From Amycolatopsis sp. QT-25 (lineage in GTDB: Bacteria > Actinomycetota > Actinomycetes > Mycobacteriales > Pseudonocardiaceae), in assembly GCF_029369745.1 (NCBI RefSeq), contig NZ_CP120210.1:2790001-2854000 (forward strand): DNA of 64,000 nucleotides, read 5' to 3'. The translations under genes and the position numbers were made by a program. Positions 62,304 through 64,000 of this stretch are shown here, piece after piece. The stretch's first letter is position 1; every line of letters begins with the position of its first letter. The notes beneath the pieces were generated by a model. The model was not told the origin of the DNA and ran no database searches. It saw only the letters and a list, made by a program, of their open reading frames with translations.

Positions 62304-63217
62304 ACAACCCACCCGAAATCAAGACCGCGCGGCTGCGGCTGCGCGCGCTGGCCGGTTCCGACACCGAGGCGATCGTCGACCTCTTCGCCGACCCGGCGTT
62401 GAGCGCGCATTTCGCGGTGCCTCTCACCGACCCGGACCGGGCCCGCGAGATGGTCGGACGGCGGCTGGCGTACCGCGGCCCGGCGGGGATGGGGCACTGG
62501 GCGATCGAACGCGACGGCCAGGTGATCGGCCTCGCCCATCTGCGGCCGTCGCAGGAGCTGCCCGGTGACGTACCCGAGATCGGCTACTACCTCGCGCGGG
62601 AGCACGGCGGACAGGGGCTGGCGACCGAGGCCGCCGCCGCGCTGCTGGAGCACGGCCTCGTCGGGCTCGGTCTTTCGTCGGTGTGGGCGCTGGTCGGCGA
62701 GTCCAATCTGGCCAGTCGGAAGCTGGTGCGGCGCTTGGGTTTCCTCGACGTCGGTGGCGGCGATCACTACGGCAGCGGACCACATCGCGTCTTCGTCGCG
62801 CTGCCCTCGGACCACGGCCGCGCGCACCATATCGAACTGTGGGTCCCCGATCTCGCCAGCGCCGAGGAGAGCTGGGGCTGGCTGCTCGGCGCACTCGGCT
62901 GGCGGGAATTCCAGCGCTGGCCCGCCGGGATCAGCTGGAAACACGGCGCGACCTATCTCGTCGTCGAACGTTCTCCCGCGCTCAGCGGCGAAAAGCACGA
63001 GCGCACCGCGCCGGGCCTGAACCATCTCGCCCTGCACGTGGAGTCGCGTGAACGGGTGGACGCCTTGGCTGCCAAGGCACTCGAACACGGCTGGACGCCG
63101 ATGTTCGCGGACAAGTACCCGTATGCGGGCGGTGAGCACCACTACGCCGCCTACCTCGAAAACGCCGATGGCTTCGAAGTGGAATTGGTCGCCCTACCGG
63201 GTACTGACGTCACCTGA
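62300..63217 (+). CDS. GNAT acetyltransferase fused to a VOC domain
   Basis: GTG at 62300 overlaps the aroQ stop; 305 aa. Residues about 5-170 are a GNAT domain: [62 protein letters not shown] (acetyl-CoA motif with GQGLAT) and [15 protein letters not shown]. Residues about 172-303 are a VOC domain: [27 protein letters not shown] and [28 protein letters not shown]. The VOC His/Glu positions may bind a metal. The fusion is in frame and tightly coupled to the aro genes; the substrate is unknown. Confidence 0.88.
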
Positions 63218-63247
63218 CCGGGTTAAGCCTCGCTACACTCGGCCATC

Positions 63248-64000
63248 ATGCGCCTTTTTCGTGGGGGTCGGCGACCCGCCCGTGCCGTGGTGGCCGTCCT
63301 CGCGGCGGGCGCGGTCCTCGTGGCGTGCAGTGACGGCAAGGTCCAGTCACAGGCCGACGGCAAGGGCGGCGGGATCGGCGGAGCCCAGCAGGCCGAGGAA
63401 AAGCCGCGGCCGATGGACGTCGAACTCGCGACGACCGATCCGCGGGCCGGCGGCGGAGTGGTGGCCGCGGGCGCTCAAGACGCGGTCTACAACTACGGCC
63501 CGACGGTGATGCGCGACGGCGGCAAGCTCCGGATGTGGTGGTGCAGCCAGTACGGCAGCGCGCAGCCTCCCGGCGACGACGTCCTCTACGCGCAGTCGCC
63601 CTCGCTCGACGGTCCGTTCACCGGCCCGGGCGGTGATGGCCCGGCGGCGGTGTTCTCGGGCGCGCCCGGCGGTTTCGACGGCATGCACACCTGCGATCCG
63701 TCGGTGATCAAGGTCGGCTCGACCTACTACCTGTACTACACCGGCGCGGCGGGCGATCACGCGCTCGGCAACTCGATCGGCCTCGCGACCAGCCCCGACG
63801 GGCTCACCTGGACGCGCGCGGCCGGCGGGAAGCCGATCATCGGGCCGTCGCACGACGTGCATCGCGCAAACGTCTACGGCGCGGGCCAGCCCTCGGCGGT
63901 GTACCTCGACGGCTGGTTCTACGTGCTGTTCACCGACACCACGGCGAAGGGCGCCGGATGGAACGGCGCCGGGCAGTTCCTGCTCCGCGCCAAGGACGCG
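63248..64000 (+). CDS. Lipoprotein with five-bladed beta-propeller (glycosidase-like), 3' end outside window
   Basis: ATG at 63248; the frame is open to the right edge (251 codons). The signal RARAVVAVLAAGAVLVAC ends in lipobox LVAC (Cys27), followed by a Gly-rich spacer. The body has GH43/GH32-like blades: YNYGPTVMRDGGKLRMWWCS, HTCDPSVIKVGSTYYLYYTG (inverting glycosidase-like Asp), IGLATSPDGLTWTRA and QPSAVYLDGWFYVLFTDT. TACACT at 63234-63239 is a probable -10 of a leaderless message. Surface carbohydrate binding or hydrolysis is likely; the remaining active-site residues are off the window. Confidence 0.75.
   Translation, partial: MRLFRGGRRPARAVVAVLAAGAVLVACSDGKVQSQADGKGGGIGGAQQAEEKPRPMDVELATTDPRAGGGVVAAGAQDAVYNYGPTVMRDGGKLRMWWCSQYGSAQPPGDDVLYAQSPSLDGPFTGPGGDGPAAVFSGAPGGFDGMHTCDPSVIKVGSTYYLYYTGAAGDHALGNSIGLATSPDGLTWTRAAGGKPIIGPSHDVHRANVYGAGQPSAVYLDGWFYVLFTDTTAKGAGWNGAGQFLLRAKDA

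Overview
The window is high-GC actinobacterial DNA. It has many GTG starts, ATGA/GTGA gene overlaps, a mycothiol-type enzyme, an F420-type luciferase-like oxidoreductase and many apparently leaderless starts with a TANNNT hexamer 5-15 nt upstream. Gene content and the dispersed palindromes look most like Amycolatopsis or a close Pseudonocardiaceae relative; this is an inference from familiarity, not a database result.

Layout. 1-8.6 kb: a leftward run with a partial lipoprotein hydrolase, a LigC-type ATP-dependent DNA ligase, an Asp23/Gls24 envelope-stress cluster with its ECF sigma factor, and a pyrimidine reductase; then zapE and a PAP2 phosphatase. 8.6-17.8 kb: DUF2252 protein, ornithine aminotransferase, PPK2, S9 peptidase, LLM oxidoreductase, a MarR/FAD-oxidoreductase pair around a palindromic operator, and a FluC (crcB) pair. 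17.9-20.3 kb: a 43-aa peptide gene abutting a JmjC oxygenase (a possible RiPP-like unit), then an iron-box-preceded sucrase/ferredoxin-like protein. 20.4-24.4 kb: a radical SAM protein carrying an intein at its Fe-S motif and a 876-bp IS5-type element at its last codons, a MerB-like protein and a 21-bp tandem array. 24.4-30.8 kb: aspS, DUF389, a phosphotransferase, SGNH hydrolase, rarA. 30.9-38.5 kb: secreted-protein block (ALF-repeat protein, phosphoesterase remnant, GH18 chitinase, VOC protein, phospholipase C). 39.2-45.9 kb: alaS-ruvX-mltG-aroE. 45.9-57.7 kb: accessory block with a GrpB-methyltransferase fusion, TetR with twin operators, a complete GlcNAc-type PTS (EIIC, HPr, EIIB, EIIA) with its DasR-like regulator, a Rieske protein and a sigma/anti-sigma pair. 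58-64 kb: prepilin peptidase, aroC-aroK-lipoprotein-aroB-aroQ, a GNAT-VOC fusion and a partial lipoprotein.

The backbone order (radical SAM, aspS, rarA, alaS, ruvX, mltG, aroE, prepilin peptidase, aroC-K-B-Q) is, from memory, the mycobacterial Rv2578c to Rv2537c order, so the chitinase/phospholipase and PTS blocks read as accessory segments set into a conserved shikimate/translation backbone.

Functional links: a DasR-type palindrome lies between the divergent PTS operons and a degenerate copy lies upstream of the chitinase, joining chitin breakdown to GlcNAc uptake. Five shikimate enzymes (AroE, C, K, B, Q) are in the window. At least seven long hairpins sharing an AAGG-rich core sit at gene 3' ends and form a dispersed palindrome family.
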